From the NCBI GenBank assembly GCA_030789695.1, contig JAULAV010003358.1, positions 62,001 through 126,000 on the forward strand: 64,000 nt of DNA, written 5' to 3'. Below are positions 20,589 through 32,292 of the stretch, in pieces (position 1 is the stretch's first letter; every line of letters begins with the position of its first letter). The notes below the pieces were generated by a model that was given only the letters and a program-made list of their open reading frames with translations, did not search any database and was not told the DNA's origin. The position numbers were made by a program, and so were the translations under genes. The stretch comes from Scilla litardierei. Taxonomy: Eukaryota > Streptophyta > Magnoliopsida > Asparagales > Asparagaceae.

Positions 20589-22316
20589 TGTAATGCCCTA
20601 CGAAGCTACTACATAAGTACTAGAGGGGGGGTGAATAGTACTTTAAAATAATTACGAAGATAATTCCTAATTATCTTGCAAACTCAACCAACAATGCGGA
20701 AATGTAAATATTGACAACAAAGAAATGCAATCGCAAACAAACGAATTAACGGGTTCGGATCCACCCAAGTCTCCCCGACTTGTTCCCGATGATCCTACGT
20801 CCCAAACACCCGGATCCCCTCCGGATACTTGAGTTAGAATCCTCTAACTCAAATTTGCACTATGAAATACTTGTAGAAAACCTCTACAAGATCAAATCAT
20901 ACACAAATGAAATTGTGACTCCCACAACCCGGGATCACAAACAAACTCTCACAACCGAGAGTAAATCACTTGCAATATTCAAAGTAAATGAAATACGAAA
21001 TTCTTACCGACAAAATCCTATGCCTTGAGTAAACTTACGAATTAGGGCAAGACGGATTTTGGGGAAGATGAAGGCACCAAACCCTAGCTCCAAGATGTAG
21101 ATCAGCACTGGAGGGCTAGGAAGATGTTGGTGGCCTTGGATCAAGCTCTTGGCTTGAATGGCTCACAATCAATGTGAATCTCTCTTTGGAAGTAAGAGTT
21201 GAAGAGAGATTCTTTGGAAATGAATGAGCTTTGAATGAGAATGAATGCTTCTCTTTGAATCTCTAAACTTCAATAAATATCATCCTTGAATGCTATGAAA
21301 GCAGCACTCCAAGTATATATAGGATAGAGGAAAGAGAGAGCAAAATTCGTGGCATTTAATGCTCCAACGGCTCTATTCTGAAGCAGACTAGTCGGTCAAA
21401 GAAGTATCATTGACCGACTAGTTCATCAACTAGTCGGTCGGTGAAACAGCATGAACCGACTAAGAGGTGAACAGGCAAAAGATGAAGTTCAGGGAATGAA
21501 TAATTAGTCGGTCCAAGAAGACTTGCCAACCGACTAGTTTCACAACTAGTCGGTCGGTAAGTGAACTTTGACCGAATAACAGATGACATAGAGAAGGCTG
21601 AACTCAAGATGAATTAGTCGGTCTAAGAGCAAATGTTGACCGACTAGTTCATCAACTAGTCGGTCGACAAATGTACATAGACCGACTAACGATAAATAGT
21701 AACTTAGGCTGTACAGTAGAAGCTCAACTAGTCGGTCTAAGAAGGATTCCTAACCGACTAGTTTCACAACTAGTCGGTCGGTGAACCTTCTTGGACCGAC
21801 TAACTGTAAACAGTAACTGAGCTAGAAATTGAGAAGGCATTCTAGTCGGTTCAAGAAGCTTTGTCGACCGACTAGATTGCCATCTAGTCGGTTGGTTCTT
21901 CTTCTTGAACCAACTAACATGCACAAGAAGCCGCGAATCGAAGCGCGAAGCTTCAGGAAAGTTTGTATGGGCTTATAATAAGATCCTAGCTCTAAGATAT
22001 GAGTGTTATGAAGATTAAAACGTAAGACATACTCAAGGCTTAACATTCTACGAAACGAAGCTAGAAGACTATAAATAAAACTTGACGAACCATCTTCAAT
22101 CACTTCGATTCGAATCTCTTGACTTCAATAATGGTCCTTGAGCTTCAACAAAGCTTCAAGCAAACGATCACGCACTTTGAGAAGTCTCGAGACGTCGCTT
22201 TTGATGTTCATAGAAGTTTGGCGACGATCTCCATAACTGTGCTCACAAAGAGTTAGTTCACGATATTTATGTTTGTTCATCATCCAAAACCAAATCCGGG
22301 GAGTCAATACTTAACA
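20589..22316 (-). repeat. 5' LTR of S1
   Basis: Matches 9971-11699 end to end with scattered differences. Palindromes lie at 21389-21917 and the TATA box at 21314-21321 on the minus strand. The target duplication GGTGG follows at 22317-22321. Confidence 0.95.
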
Positions 22317-22321
22317 GGTGG

Positions 22322-22349
22322 AACCTAGGTGTAGGTTTCGGGTGCGTCA
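22322..22349 (+). repeat. Last 28 bases of the A1 3' LTR
   Basis: Completes the A1 LTR interrupted at 9970. It ends GGGTGCGTCA, resembling the A2 LTR end GGGTGTATATCC...CGATCA. Its length brings A1 and A2 LTRs to nearly the same size. Confidence 0.65.
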
Positions 22350-24610
22350 CTATCTTCATCCTAATTCTACACTCTCCCTCTCACATACTCTCTCTCCAAC
22401 CCCTTTTCTAACCTTTTTAGCAAAACTTAAACCTAGGGTTATTCTTCATGCAAGAGATCGCATGACAGCCGCCACAACCCATGAATTCACGGCAACCCAA
22501 CACCAGGCCGCATCCCCCTTCCCCCATGAACTCCGGCCACCTTTCTCCGGCCTCCACCGCCGGAAAATCTCCAAAACCCCCCACGGCTCCACCACACAAA
22601 ACCCTCTCCATGGCTACCGCAACCCTATAAAAACTGACACCCCTCTTAGTTCCAGCCCCTCTTCGCCCAGCCGCCACCGGTCGACGACCCGCCACTTTCC
22701 AGCGGCCTCCACCTGCCGATCACCCAGTAGCAGCACCTCTCGAAGTCATTCGCACCCCCTCTATTCTCTCTCCTATCAAGCAAAATCTGCCATGCTTCCC
22801 CAAAACTGTCCTCCCCTAGCCGCAGGTTGCTCTGGCCAGCCACCCTAGCCACCTCCTGCCACCCCCCTGTCGAGCCAGGCCGCACCCCCATGTAGCATCC
22901 GGCCATCCCCCACTTTGCGTGCCTCCCATCGCCCCACAACCAGCCGCGCAAATCAAAACAGCCACTCTTCCTCTTGATCAGCCCTAGGCCGCGCTGTTAT
23001 CGCACGCAACTCAACAACAGGCCAAGATCCTCTTGATCGCTACCCCAGCCGTTCATCCACCTCTCGTAGCCATCTCCGTGACGCGTTACTTCACCTGGTG
23101 GTGGTCGTTGTCACCGCAAGCCGTAGATGTCGTCGCACCTTGCACGATACCGGAATCCAACCCCTGACGTCGCTACCTGACGTCAGTGTAGCTCTCGCGT
23201 CGTGTTCAGGTATATCCCCGATCCGTATGAAACCCTAACACCGCCTATTTAAACAAGATAAAAAACCGATATTTTCATTGCTTGGTTAAACAACTAATGG
23301 AAGATTAATAATATGGGACTGTAAGTTGGGCGTTGATTGAGCACATAGGGAATATCTGGACTCTTTGATCGCGTGACTTGCAGCACGTCTCTTTCAGGCA
23401 AGTTATACTTGACAATACTTGTTTAGGCCATGTTTTTAGGCCAATTTGTGTAATAGCGTAAAAGAGACTAGGCGATGAAATGATAGTCGCCTAGACGCCT
23501 TATTTTGATCTAGCTTGACAACGAAGCTAGATCCGACACCCTTACTATGCTATCATTTCTTGCCGCATGTCACGTTTAATTTAAAATTAACGGTACACAC
23601 TTTTAACTGTTTATTGCCATGTTCATGCATTTTTCCACGTCATTTCATGCATTGATTATATTGCCATGTATGTGTAGTACATGCTACTTTTAATTGTAAG
23701 CTACGGCGAGTAGGGTACTGACCCCTACATCCTATTAAGGCTAGGCACCTGCTTTGCGGGCATAACTCTATGCCAAAAACATTTCCTGGCTCGTGATCCA
23801 GAAGCGAGCACCGTGTTGTTGGTGAAAAACCAACGCTCGATACATGTGGGAGGGGTAGGGTTAAGCGACCACTCAGTGTAGAAGTGTGCCAGATCAGCAA
23901 CTTCAGTTGTAAGGCGTAAATCATGTGCACAATGTGAATTCATGTTCTACCGTTTTTAACGAAATATTGTTTAGTATCTCTTGCTATGACGTGTCATATC
24001 ATGCTCATGTTTAAATTGCTGCTTTCATTAAGTAACATGTCATGTCATCTTCATCATTTCAAAACTGCTAAGTTGCATTCTTTATATTTTATGTTTCCTT
24101 GCACAAAAGTCTCCATTTCACTCTCTAGAGATTTTTGCTGACATGTGCCTTTTTCTCTTTGTGTGTCACATGTCAGGCTTTGAGCCTGAGGTAGTGCTGA
24201 GGACAACAGTTTGCTGATGTCCAGTTCGAGGACACTGGAGTTCTACCCTTAGTCTCAGCTGGTGACTTTCTCTTAGCTGTTGTTTACTTTCCTAGTAGCT
24301 GATGTTAGGTTGTTCGATGCGTAACACCATTACTTATTTTAATTTCGGCAATGCTTAGGCCTTCTTTTTCAGACTCGGTACTCTTCTTTATGACTATCTC
24401 TGTATGTTTGGAATAAAATCTGTGGATGTTGAATGTTGGATAATTTTAACTGTCTGCCTTTCTTTATTATTATTGTTGTTTCGTCGTAATGCAAAGAACC
24501 TGCTTATGGATTAAATTACCAGACGCTTATCAGACTGTAGCTTCACAGCTCCAAGTCTGAGCGGACCTCTTCACATCTCACCTTCCATACTTTGGAAGCG
24601 GGACGTGACA
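22350..24610 (+). repeat. L-family LTR remnant, probably split by A1
   Basis: From about 23400 the plus strand aligns by eye with the minus strand of the L1 LTR. Shared blocks include GGCCATGTTTTTAGGCCA, GCGTAAAAGAGACTAG, TGATCTAGCTTGACAACGAAGCTAGATCC and AAGTCTGAGCGGACC. It ends GGAAGCGGGACGTGACA at 24610, matching the L1 LTR end GGAAGCGGGGCGTGACA. The left start is not in the window, as expected if A1 inserted here. The first 900 bases are C-rich with low-complexity open frames. The family is related to L1 but clearly diverged. Confidence 0.7.
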
Positions 24611-25379
24611 GTAACTTATAATAGCGAGGGTGCAAGAGCGACTAGTCCAGACTTTGTTGTCACCGTGCGGGTTCTAGCAACCCATCATAATAGCCGGTGA
24701 CAAAATCATAGACCTGATCACAGATTCTGGAACTGTATTCATAGCATAGTTCACCCGGGTAGCACCCGTGGCAAGAGATGGACTCTTGGTTGCTTACTGT
24801 ACCCCGCATTATAAGTCACGGTCTAGGTACGACACAGTTAGACTCTAGTAACATGGTCTCTTTCAATGAAATACTTTGAATTGCTGGAAATTACTGATAG
24901 TTGTAAAATTGAAAAGTTTACATTCGGCTCTATTTTCCTTACCACTATTGTTCGCACTTTACTTCTTTTCTCTTTCAAATTGCCATGCTTAGAGATACTT
25001 TGAGTTACGTCTGATCCTGGCGACCCTTCTCTTTGTGGTGGACCCGTCAAATATCTCTCAGGTTGAAGAGTTCGCACCAGAGGCTGCAGACACTGAGTTT
25101 GTGGTTGAGTTTGACTAGCAGGACCAGCAGGACGTTGGGTATTGAGAGTGGGTGTGGGAGATTTACTTTGTTGTTTGCTGAGTGATTTGGTGTATCATTT
25201 GTATTTTGGTTGTATTTTCCTTTCCTGTTCGCAGTCGGTCTGTAATAAGTTTGTATTCTATTTTCATGTAAGAGTGTTTTGGCGTATTTCTGCAACAGAG
25301 CCTGTGTTGAATTCATTGGTGCCTAGCAGGACTTACCCATGTTCCAAACAGTAACGGGCCCCAAGAGTGGGTCGTTACA
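24611..25379 (+). other. Unresolved segment between L-family LTR and C2
   Basis: Starts GTAACTTATAATAGCG right after the LTR end and finishes GGGTCGTTACA at 25379, where the C2 pol is cut. A short frame at about 25040-25115 ends VVEFD-stop but I do not recognise it. It could be internal sequence of a deleted L-family element whose 3' LTR is nearly lost, or another fragment. Confidence 0.3.
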
Positions 25380-25928
25380 TATGATGTGATGCATCATTGC
25401 TGATCCTCGGTGTCCGAGTCTATTATGCCAGAGTGGGAATTCTGGTTGATTTTTGCAATTCTGGTGCTCAATTGTATTGGCTTCAATTGCTCGTATTGTT
25501 ATATGGTAGAGACCCGATGGGAGTCCCTTGAAATGCTCAACGATGGTTTTAGCACCGTTTTTAAGAGCCGTTACATACAAGTATTCTTTGTCATAGTTGT
25601 TCACCGTTTCTAAGTGGTATCCGTTTAAACAGATGTCTCTGAAACTTAGTAAGTTTTTGTGCGAGCTTTGAGAGAAAATAGTATCTTTTATTAAAATTTG
25701 TGTTTTATTGGGGAGCAAAAAGTTTGCTTTCCCTGATCCTTTTATTATACTTGATGGACCGGAAATAGTATTCACGGTGCCATCGTATTGGTTGATGCTT
25801 TGAAAGAAGAAAATATCTTGGAGGATCGTGTGCGTAGAAGCACTGTCTACTAGACATTTATTATCCATATATAGAAAGAAAGAAAAAGCATAGCAGTATA
25901 AGGCACAAAACAAGTAACTGTCAATCAA
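25380..25928 (-). pseudogene. pol: Protease and pre-integrase fragment of C2
   Basis: The N-terminal pol of a copia element. The protease motif is VDSASTHTIL, a variant of the usual DSG. The pre-integrase zinc domain begins LWHNRLGHRGSAMMHHI and is cut off at 25380 before its two Cys residues. The last codons downstream of 25380 belong to foreign sequence. The remaining integrase, RT and RNase H are beyond the window or lost. Confidence 0.85.
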
Positions 25929-26028
25929 AGTCTGAAAATTGAACTAACATGCTTGATAGAAATAAACAACCAGGAATGAAATTGTTTTTTCAACTACAAC
26001 AAATTACAGAAATAGATAAGGCATCAGT

Positions 26029-26978
26029 CTACAAGTCATCGGTTGAGAAGTCCTCGGCGATGTACCTAATTGGAGCCATGTCTTCTTTTTCCACCAGATT
26101 TGTTTCAGCAGACTTCTGGCTAGCTCGGTACAAATCCTGGAGGTGGTGTGGAGTGCGACAGTTTCTGGACCAGTGTCCAGTCATGCCACATCTGTGGCAT
26201 TTGTCTTCCCAATCTTTCTTGGAGGCAAATGTCTGGCCGTGTCGTTCCTCTTCCACACATTTTTCCTCTTTCCCTCATTGTTGATCTTTGGAGGGGTTCC
26301 TCTAGCCTGCTTCTTCAATGCCCTTCCCTTCTAGGGTTTGCCTTTGAATATATTCTTCTTCTTCTGGAAGGAGATATTATGCACTTCAGGCGCAGGTGCA
26401 GTGCCAGCAGGGCACAAGTTATAGTTGGCCAGCCAGAGGTCTCTATTCTGCTCTGCCATCAGAATGCATGAGAGAAGTTCAGAGTATTTCGTGAATTTTT
26501 GTTCACTATACTGTTGCATGAGGATAACATCCTTCTCGTATAAAGATGTATAAGTTTTCTCTAGCATGCGTTCCTCCATCACTTTTTCACCACACAACTT
26601 CAGGCGTGAGGTGATGCTGAATAGTGCCAAGTTGTACTCGGTAATGGACTTACAGTCCGGTAGACGGAGGTTCTCCTATTCATATCGTGCTCGAGAAAGG
26701 ATAACATCTTTTTGATGTTTGTATCGATCCTCGTGGGCGGTCCATAACTCATATGAGTCTTCCACTGTGAGGTACTCGGCCTTCAGGGTCCGATCGATAT
26801 GGCGTCTGATATAGATAATTGCTTTCGTCTTATCTATGTCAGAAACCATATCGCCAACAGCAAGGACATGACTCAGTCCCTGTGAGCGCATGTGGAATTT
26901 GATATCCAATTGCCAGCTAAAGTAGTTCTTGCATGTTGCATCCAATACGTCGAAGTTGATGCTCGTTATCATTGCCAT
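26029..26978 (-). pseudogene. gag: Gag of C2, stop and frameshift
   Basis: Starts MAMITSINFDVLDATCKNYF at 26978. Copia Gag core features include YFSWQLDIKFHM, SYELWTAHEDRYKHQKDVIL and later RLKLCGEKVMEERMLEKTYTSL. A stop at 26676-26678 interrupts the phase, which then continues to 26331. The CCHC knuckle (CHRCGMTGHWSRNC, about 26190) lies in another phase, so at least one frameshift follows. The region ends at a stop at 26029, 100 bases before the pol fragment. Confidence 0.85.
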
Positions 26979-27830
26979 TTATCTAAGCATGTCAAACAGG
27001 CACTAATTAAATATCTGAAAATAAATAATTATACGTTTCAGACACAGATATGTGTTGTGTGGATCGGCTAGTCACCATTTTAAAGTACAAAATAAAGTCC
27101 ATTTACAGTCCCATATAAAAAGAAAATACACCTCGGAACCCCCCATGGGGCCCTCTTCTTCTGGAAGTAGATCTTCATCCCGTGGGACGTGCACCAGACT
27201 TCGAAATTTATACAATTTAATCCGCACTACAATTTCGCTCAAAAAGAAAAAGAATGCGAGGAAAATAAATGGTGACAAATAGCCGATCCAAAACCACAAC
27301 CAAACATTAACATTCATCGCATAGACATCAACAATGCAGCATGCATTTAATTATTCATCACAGGCATGTAGTATGTGTAAACTCAAATTCATGCTACCGG
27401 CAATGAAAATATACAACATCCCAGACATTTATAATGGAATGAAATATTTTTGTTTAAAAATTAATCGGACCACGTGAAAACGTCATACCCCGTTAGGTTA
27501 GCTGACTAACAGGAGAGCGGTCTCAGGATCCCCATAATTATTAAACGTAAAAAATAATCAATTAATCCAAGAAATGCGATTAGAGATGATTTACACATAT
27601 GATGAATCAGATTTATTTAGGAAAAAATTGATCAGGAAATCCTAATTAATCTCTAAAAATAGCCTTTTAATTAAAAAAATTTGAAAACCCCCTAATTAGG
27701 GTTTCGTTGTGACGAGGCACGCGTGGAAAGCGCGCGAGGCGGGGCGCGCGGCAGGCGCATAGCGGCAGAGCGCGCACACGCGGTAGGCGAGTGGCGGAGG
27801 GGCACACATGCGCGCGGTAGGCGCGCGACG
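26979..27830 (-). other. C2 leader next to gag, with GC-rich repeat
   Basis: Non-coding. Around 27300-27560 it aligns with the C4 leader on the plus strand (55330-55540), including GTATGACGTT and GCTAACCTAACGG. From 27715 to 27830 it is a GCGCG-rich imperfect repeat, continued at 50650-50950 beyond A2. Confidence 0.75.
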
Positions 27831-29229
27831 GGGGGTGATCACTCTTTATTTTACACCTTTTTTCTGCATGTTTTCATGACGTTTTTGTAGGAGAATATGT
27901 GCCCATAAGGCAATTTATCCTAGATATACGTCTTGTTCATACTGTATATGGTACGTATTATTCTAAGTATAATATAATCGTTCGTATTAATATACTTAGA
28001 TAATATCCATAGACTTATAATTAGGTCCTTACGTATCTAGATGAGATCTCGATTATGAGTAAGTAAGCGACCGAATATAAAACATAAGTCTTAAACGGTT
28101 CATGGTCATAGATGTGTCGAGAACTGGATATCGACACATCGGATAGACCATTGTGTCTTAGTCTTACCTTAGGGTAATGATGATCTCATAGTCATTCGAC
28201 TTGGTGAAGTCGGCGACGAGACACAGGTGCTCATCAGAGAATGAGTTCACTGAACGACCAAATTGGAGTTATTAAATGGTTGACTTTAACTGAACTGACT
28301 TTAATAACTCTAAGGTGATGATAGGTTAGCTGGTCCTTAAGACCTGAAGTCGTTTGTACAAACCTGTGAGTGAACGATGTAGCTTAGACCTATGATCTAG
28401 CTTCGAGGCTAGGCCTGCTGAAAGATCTTAGGTTGAGCTACACCCGAAGCTCTCGAGGCGAGTAGATGACTAAGATGGGATTCGTCACTTCCGTTAAAGG
28501 GAAGTTAGTGTTACAGGCTCAGTACGGTCTTTATGTTAATCCTCGGCCGGGGTGCGTTGTAAGAAGTACAACGTGTATACAATAAAGACCGCCGTATACT
28601 GACCGATGTTGTCTGATAGGGTTGACAGTAAACCATACCCTAAGCCAACATAAACACAGTCTTGACGAAGGGACTACGGCTAACAAAGTTCATCGCTGAT
28701 ACAGCCAATGAAAACCCAATGATGCTTTTGTCAAAGGGTCGATCACATTATGATGATTCTGAAACAGGGGCGACAGCTACTGCTCGTAGTGACCGTCGTC
28801 TAGGGGTTCCGAGCCCCAACATGTAGTAAGGTCAGGCTGTAGGGTCTCACACCGAGTAGTGTTCGTGTCTTAGTAATAGGAAGATAGAAAAGAGAGAAAT
28901 ATCATTTGATGATATTAAATATTCACAAGTCAAGTTGTGAAAGTTAGTCGCAATAGCAATCGGGACAAAACGTTGCATTTGATGCAAACCAAAGATTAAA
29001 CGTGTCGTAAATTGGTTACGACAAATTTAGTAGGAACAAATATATTGGAAAGGGTTACCTGGATGACGGGATCGTCCGGGTCTAAACACATGTTCAAACC
29101 GTGTCCAAATCGGAGCTCAAACAAGCCCAGAAACGTGAAAACGGTCCAAGGAAAAGTGGGTGAGACCCACTGGGCTAAAAAGCCCATAGGCAAGGCAAAC
29201 GGGCGCAGCCCGCTGGCTGCAACGGGTGC

Positions 29230-29427
29230 ACGCCCGCTGCAGCAGCGGGCGGGCGCCCGCTTGCTGCAGCGGGCGTGGCCCGCTGCAGCAGCGGGCGGGC
29301 GCCCGCTTGCTGCAGCGGGCGTGGCCCGCTGCTGCAGCGGGCGGGCGCCCGCTTGCTGCAGCGGGCGTGGCCCGCTGCTGCAGCGGGCGGGCGCCCGCTT
29401 GCTGCAGCGGGCGCACGCCCGCTGCGC
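29230..29427 (+). repeat. 46-base GC-rich minisatellite
   Basis: About four units. The start AGCGGGCGGGCGCCCGC falls at 29244, 29290, 29336 and 29382, an exact 46-base spacing. Units are made of palindromes (GCGGGCGCCCGC, CTGCAG), so each unit can fold. Related degenerate copies extend to about 29495. Confidence 0.93.
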
Positions 29428-29823
29428 AGCGGGTGTGCCGCCCGCCTTAGCCCCCTTGGGCGGGCGTGCCCGCTAAGCTTAGCGGGCGCGCCCGCAACTT
29501 AAGTTGTTTTAGGGTTTTTTGAAAACCCAAATGACGGCTACGGATTTTGATAATTTGCTCAACTTTGAGCAATTGTTTGAGGGGTCAAACGAAGTCAAAA
29601 TTCGTCGCCGTCGGTTCCTACGCGTTCACCATTCGAAGTTTTTCGAATTGATAGCTTGTTTGGTGTCTGAAGTTTAATGTGCATGGAGAATTAATTAGTT
29701 AAAGTTAGTCTTTATGAAAAGCTCACTTTAACTTGAAATTAAGCCAAATTGGCTTAATTGATTTTTCTCCCTCTTACGGAATGTCCCACATTGCTCGCAA
29801 CGAGAGAGTGAGTGCCGACTCCC

Positions 29824-29833
29824 TATATAAATA
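29824..29833 (+). promoter_or_regulatory. TATA box of the solo LTR
   Basis: TATATAAATA in a plausible core-promoter context, about 600 bases before the LTR end. It separates U3 from the transcribed part. Confidence 0.6.
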
Positions 29834-30701
29834 GGGGTGCACTCTCCTCGTTGAAAAAAACACCAAGCCATCAATCGAGTAGCTCCATATTTTTAGAGCA
29901 AGCTCAATCGACGACTAAATTCTCTCTCTCTCTCTTCCTGTTCTCCGGAGTAGTCCTAGCAAGACTACGAAGGGGGTTTGGATTCTTGATCCGGACGTCT
30001 AAGACGCGGGTTCTTCTCAAGTGAAACTTTATACCGCGTGTGATTGGCTCGGAGGCAAAAGTCAGCTCGGGCGGATCGGTGCGAGGGTGCGAGGCGGCTC
30101 AGGCGGTTCGAGTCAAAGCGGCTCGGCTACGAGGAGCTTCTGAAGACGATGCGATACATCTTGCCTGCTCCAGGGCCAAGATTCCGGGTATGTGGTTAAG
30201 TAATTTGTAGTGTAGATTTAATTAGCCGCTTTAGAGTAGATCCCTCTTGGGGTGGTCAGATCCACCCCAAGTTGGCATAGATCGGGCTAGGTTCTGGCTC
30301 CCCAGAGCCTAGCTAAATAGTTTAACTAGTCTGGAAATTTTGAATTTCCATTTTCCGCTGCGCTTTCGTGCCTCTGTGGTCCGTCCGACTTAGGACGGAT
30401 ACAGATCCGAGCTCTGGGGGTCCGCCAAAACCCCAACAGTTTTGATCGCCCATATTGTGTTTTTCACGATTATTCGACGATATCGCGATGCTTTTCACTA
30501 TTTCTTGTTTGTGTCGTATTTCAGGAGATATGGAGCGATTTAGAGCGAAAATGAGATCAAAGGAATTTCACGCACTTCGGAGTGTCGCCCACGGCTCATT
30601 CGAGGAGTTATCAGCGATAGAGGATGGGTGGAAGGGGAAGGAAATCGATATGATCGACGAGGAGGTGAAAAGGAGGAGAAATGAGCTCGAAAGCACATCA
30701 C

Positions 30702-31049
30702 TCGGCCGACCAAGACTGCTCACTCAGCCGAGTGAAGGATCACACTCGCCCGAGTGAAACAGATACGCACAGCAAATTTCAGACGTTTCCTCGGCCGAGT
30801 AAGGAAGTCCACTCGGCCGAGTGAGAAAGCTCACTCGCCCGAGTGGTACAGAGAATTCGTCCAGAGAACCTGCCAACTTACTGGAATTTCTGAGGAAGCC
30901 CACTCGGCCGAGCATGATTGCTCACTCGATCGAATGAAGAAGACCACTCGGCCGAGTTAGTCAGAACGACAGACCCCTGAAACCCCCAGACTTACTGTTT
31001 TTTATTGGGTCTGTCACTCGGCCGAGTACAAGGGTCACTCGGCCGAGTG
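30702..31049 (+). repeat. LTR palindrome array of A2 (5' LTR copy)
   Basis: About ten copies of ACTCGGCCGAGTG or variants (ACTCGCCCGAGTG, CTCAGCCGAGTG), the last clean one at 31036-31049. The 3' LTR copy spans about 49184-49535. It lies upstream of the TATTTAAA TATA-like sequence by about 85 bases. Confidence 0.92.
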
Positions 31050-31515
31050 ACCCTCTCCGACTGCTACACGGATTTGAATTTCTGGGCTGTGCATGGGCAA
31101 TTTTGTCACGAATTTTTGGACGATTTTAGCTTTGTATTTAAACCTAGTTTTAGACCTAGTTTTAGGAGAGACTTGAATTATTTTTTAGAGACTTCTATTA
31201 GGTTTTTGACGGCTATTCTTTTGTAAAATCTCAGCTGGAGATCATTGGCGACATTATTGGTTTGTTCTTTCATGTTAAAAAACTCATTTTTATGAATTGT
31301 TTCTTCTTTGCAATGAATTGTGTTATGATTCCATTTATTATTTCTGAGATTTTCACGATAATTAGTGAGTTGTGCCGTCGTTCTAGGGCATGGGGATGAA
31401 CCTTATGGACTTGATCTTTGAATTGTGATGAATTTATAGTTTTGTTGCTAGAATTGATAATGGTTAGGTTGTGATTGATTTATTACGAGTAGCTAAGAAT
31501 TCATATCGATTGGGA

Positions 31516-31795
31516 TTTGCAAGAGATTAGATCCCAATTGATAGGAAGGCCTAGATATTCGATTTAGATTAATAATTGAAATTCTCTAGATTTGGTTTGC
31601 AAGAGATTGGACCAAAGCTAGGATTTTTAATTATAAATCTATACTAATATTCGTTTGCAAGAGATTGGATGAATACGAACTATCATAACCTAGATCGTAG
31701 CTCGAGTTTGCACGAGAGTGGGCTCGAGATGCGATTGGACGAAGATGTCGATCTTCACGCTAGTGGCTTAGGGTAGGGTTTGCACGAGAGTGGGC
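31516..31795 (+). repeat. Five spaced TTTGCAMGAGA repeats in the A2 LTR
   Basis: TTTGCAAGAGATT at 31516, 31596 and 31654, then TTTGCACGAGAGTGGGCT at 31707 and 31779. Spacing is 53-80 bases. The 3' LTR has the same series with a few changes. They lie in the transcribed part of the LTR. Confidence 0.85.
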
Positions 31796-32164
31796 TCTAT
31801 TCTAGGTTTGCTATAGACCGGCAATAGCGTGAGAGCGTGAGCTTGGTCCTACATTAAGTTGGGACTAGTTCACCTATATTCAAGTTTAGCAACAATGAAA
31901 TTCATGATTCACAAGGATAAGAAACGGTCTGTAGTGTGGATTTTCTATCCATAGACGCTTTTATTATATTGATATTTTCTTGCTATTTGAACGATTGTGA
32001 CAATTACATCGAAACTATCCTTGTTCTCTTGATAGCTAGGTAATCAAAGTAGGATACTGTCATTTGTCCTCCCTGTGTTTGATTCCCGCTCGCCACTACA
32101 CTGTGCGCTTGCGGTAAGACTACAAGTCGTTTTTCGGGTGTATATCCAGGCGCGATCAAGTTTT

Positions 32165-32182
32165 TGGCGCCGTTGTCGGGGA
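32165..32182 (+). promoter_or_regulatory. Primer binding site of A2 (tRNA-Asp type)
   Basis: TGGCGCCGTTGTCGGGGA begins six bases after the LTR end. It matches the Athila-type tRNA-Asp site with one visible change from the usual GTTGCC form. Confidence 0.9.
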
Positions 32183-32292
32183 GGCGACTGTACTTTATTT
32201 TCTTACTTAGTTGTTTTTTTATTTTATTATTTTTATCTTTTTATATCCTCTATTGTGCTAACAATTCCCTCGAGACTCTATTTTTTCGTTGC

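Larger units (their letters stand above)
9971..22316 (-). mobile_element. Sirevirus-type Ty1/copia element S1
   Basis: Complete element read on the minus strand: 5' LTR 20589-22316, iMet primer site, gag, protease-integrase-RT-RNase H, palindrome array, env-like gene, clustered polypurine tracts, 3' LTR 9971-11699. LTR ends are TGTTAAGTAT...GGCATTACA (minus strand). A five-base target duplication GGTGG flanks it exactly (9966-9970, 22317-22321). The two LTRs differ only at scattered positions by eye, so insertion is recent relative to A1. An env-like gene after pol and multiple polypurine tracts are Sirevirus hallmarks. Coding genes carry a few stops and frameshifts. Confidence 0.95.
25380..27830 (-). 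mobile_element. Copia element C2, coding part
   Basis: Old, broken copia element on the minus strand: leader, gag, zinc knuckle, protease and start of integrase. It is cut at 25380 by the segment ending GGGTCGTTACA and at 27830 by A2. Its 5' leader, primer site and LTR resume at 50650-51620 on the other side of A2, with the A2 target duplication GGGGG at both joints. C4 at 54401 is a second copy of the family. Confidence 0.85.
27886..30438 (+). mobile_element. Solo LTR of an unassigned retrotransposon
   Basis: 2553 bases from TGTAGGAGAATATG to AAAACCCCAACA, flanked by GTTTT on both sides (27881-27885, 30439-30443). TG...CA ends, a five-base duplication, a TATA box 600 bases before the end, and no coding frames or second LTR indicate a solo LTR. 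Family unknown. Orientation follows the TATA box. Confidence 0.8.
27836..32158 (+). repeat. 5' LTR of A2, interrupted
   Basis: 27836-27885 plus 30444-32158, together 1765 bases against 1764 for the 3' LTR. The insertion duplicated GTTTT. Contains palindromes, a weak TATA-like TGTATTTAAACC at 31133-31144, and five spaced TTTGCAMGAGA repeats. Confidence 0.93.

Noticed and set aside
22318..22951. Possible host gene at 22318-22848 or its complement
   Set aside because: Pro/Ser/Arg-rich low-complexity frames that run across the S1 target duplication and the end of the A1 LTR.
24590..24620. Treating 24610 and 25379 as the two ends of one ordinary LTR
   Set aside because: The L1 comparison fixes the LTR end at 24610; the later GGGTCGTTACA has no matching LTR body that I could find.
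29012..29502. Ala/Arg/Cys-rich open frames in several phases
   Set aside because: Produced by the 46-base GC-rich minisatellite; no domain and open in many phases at once.
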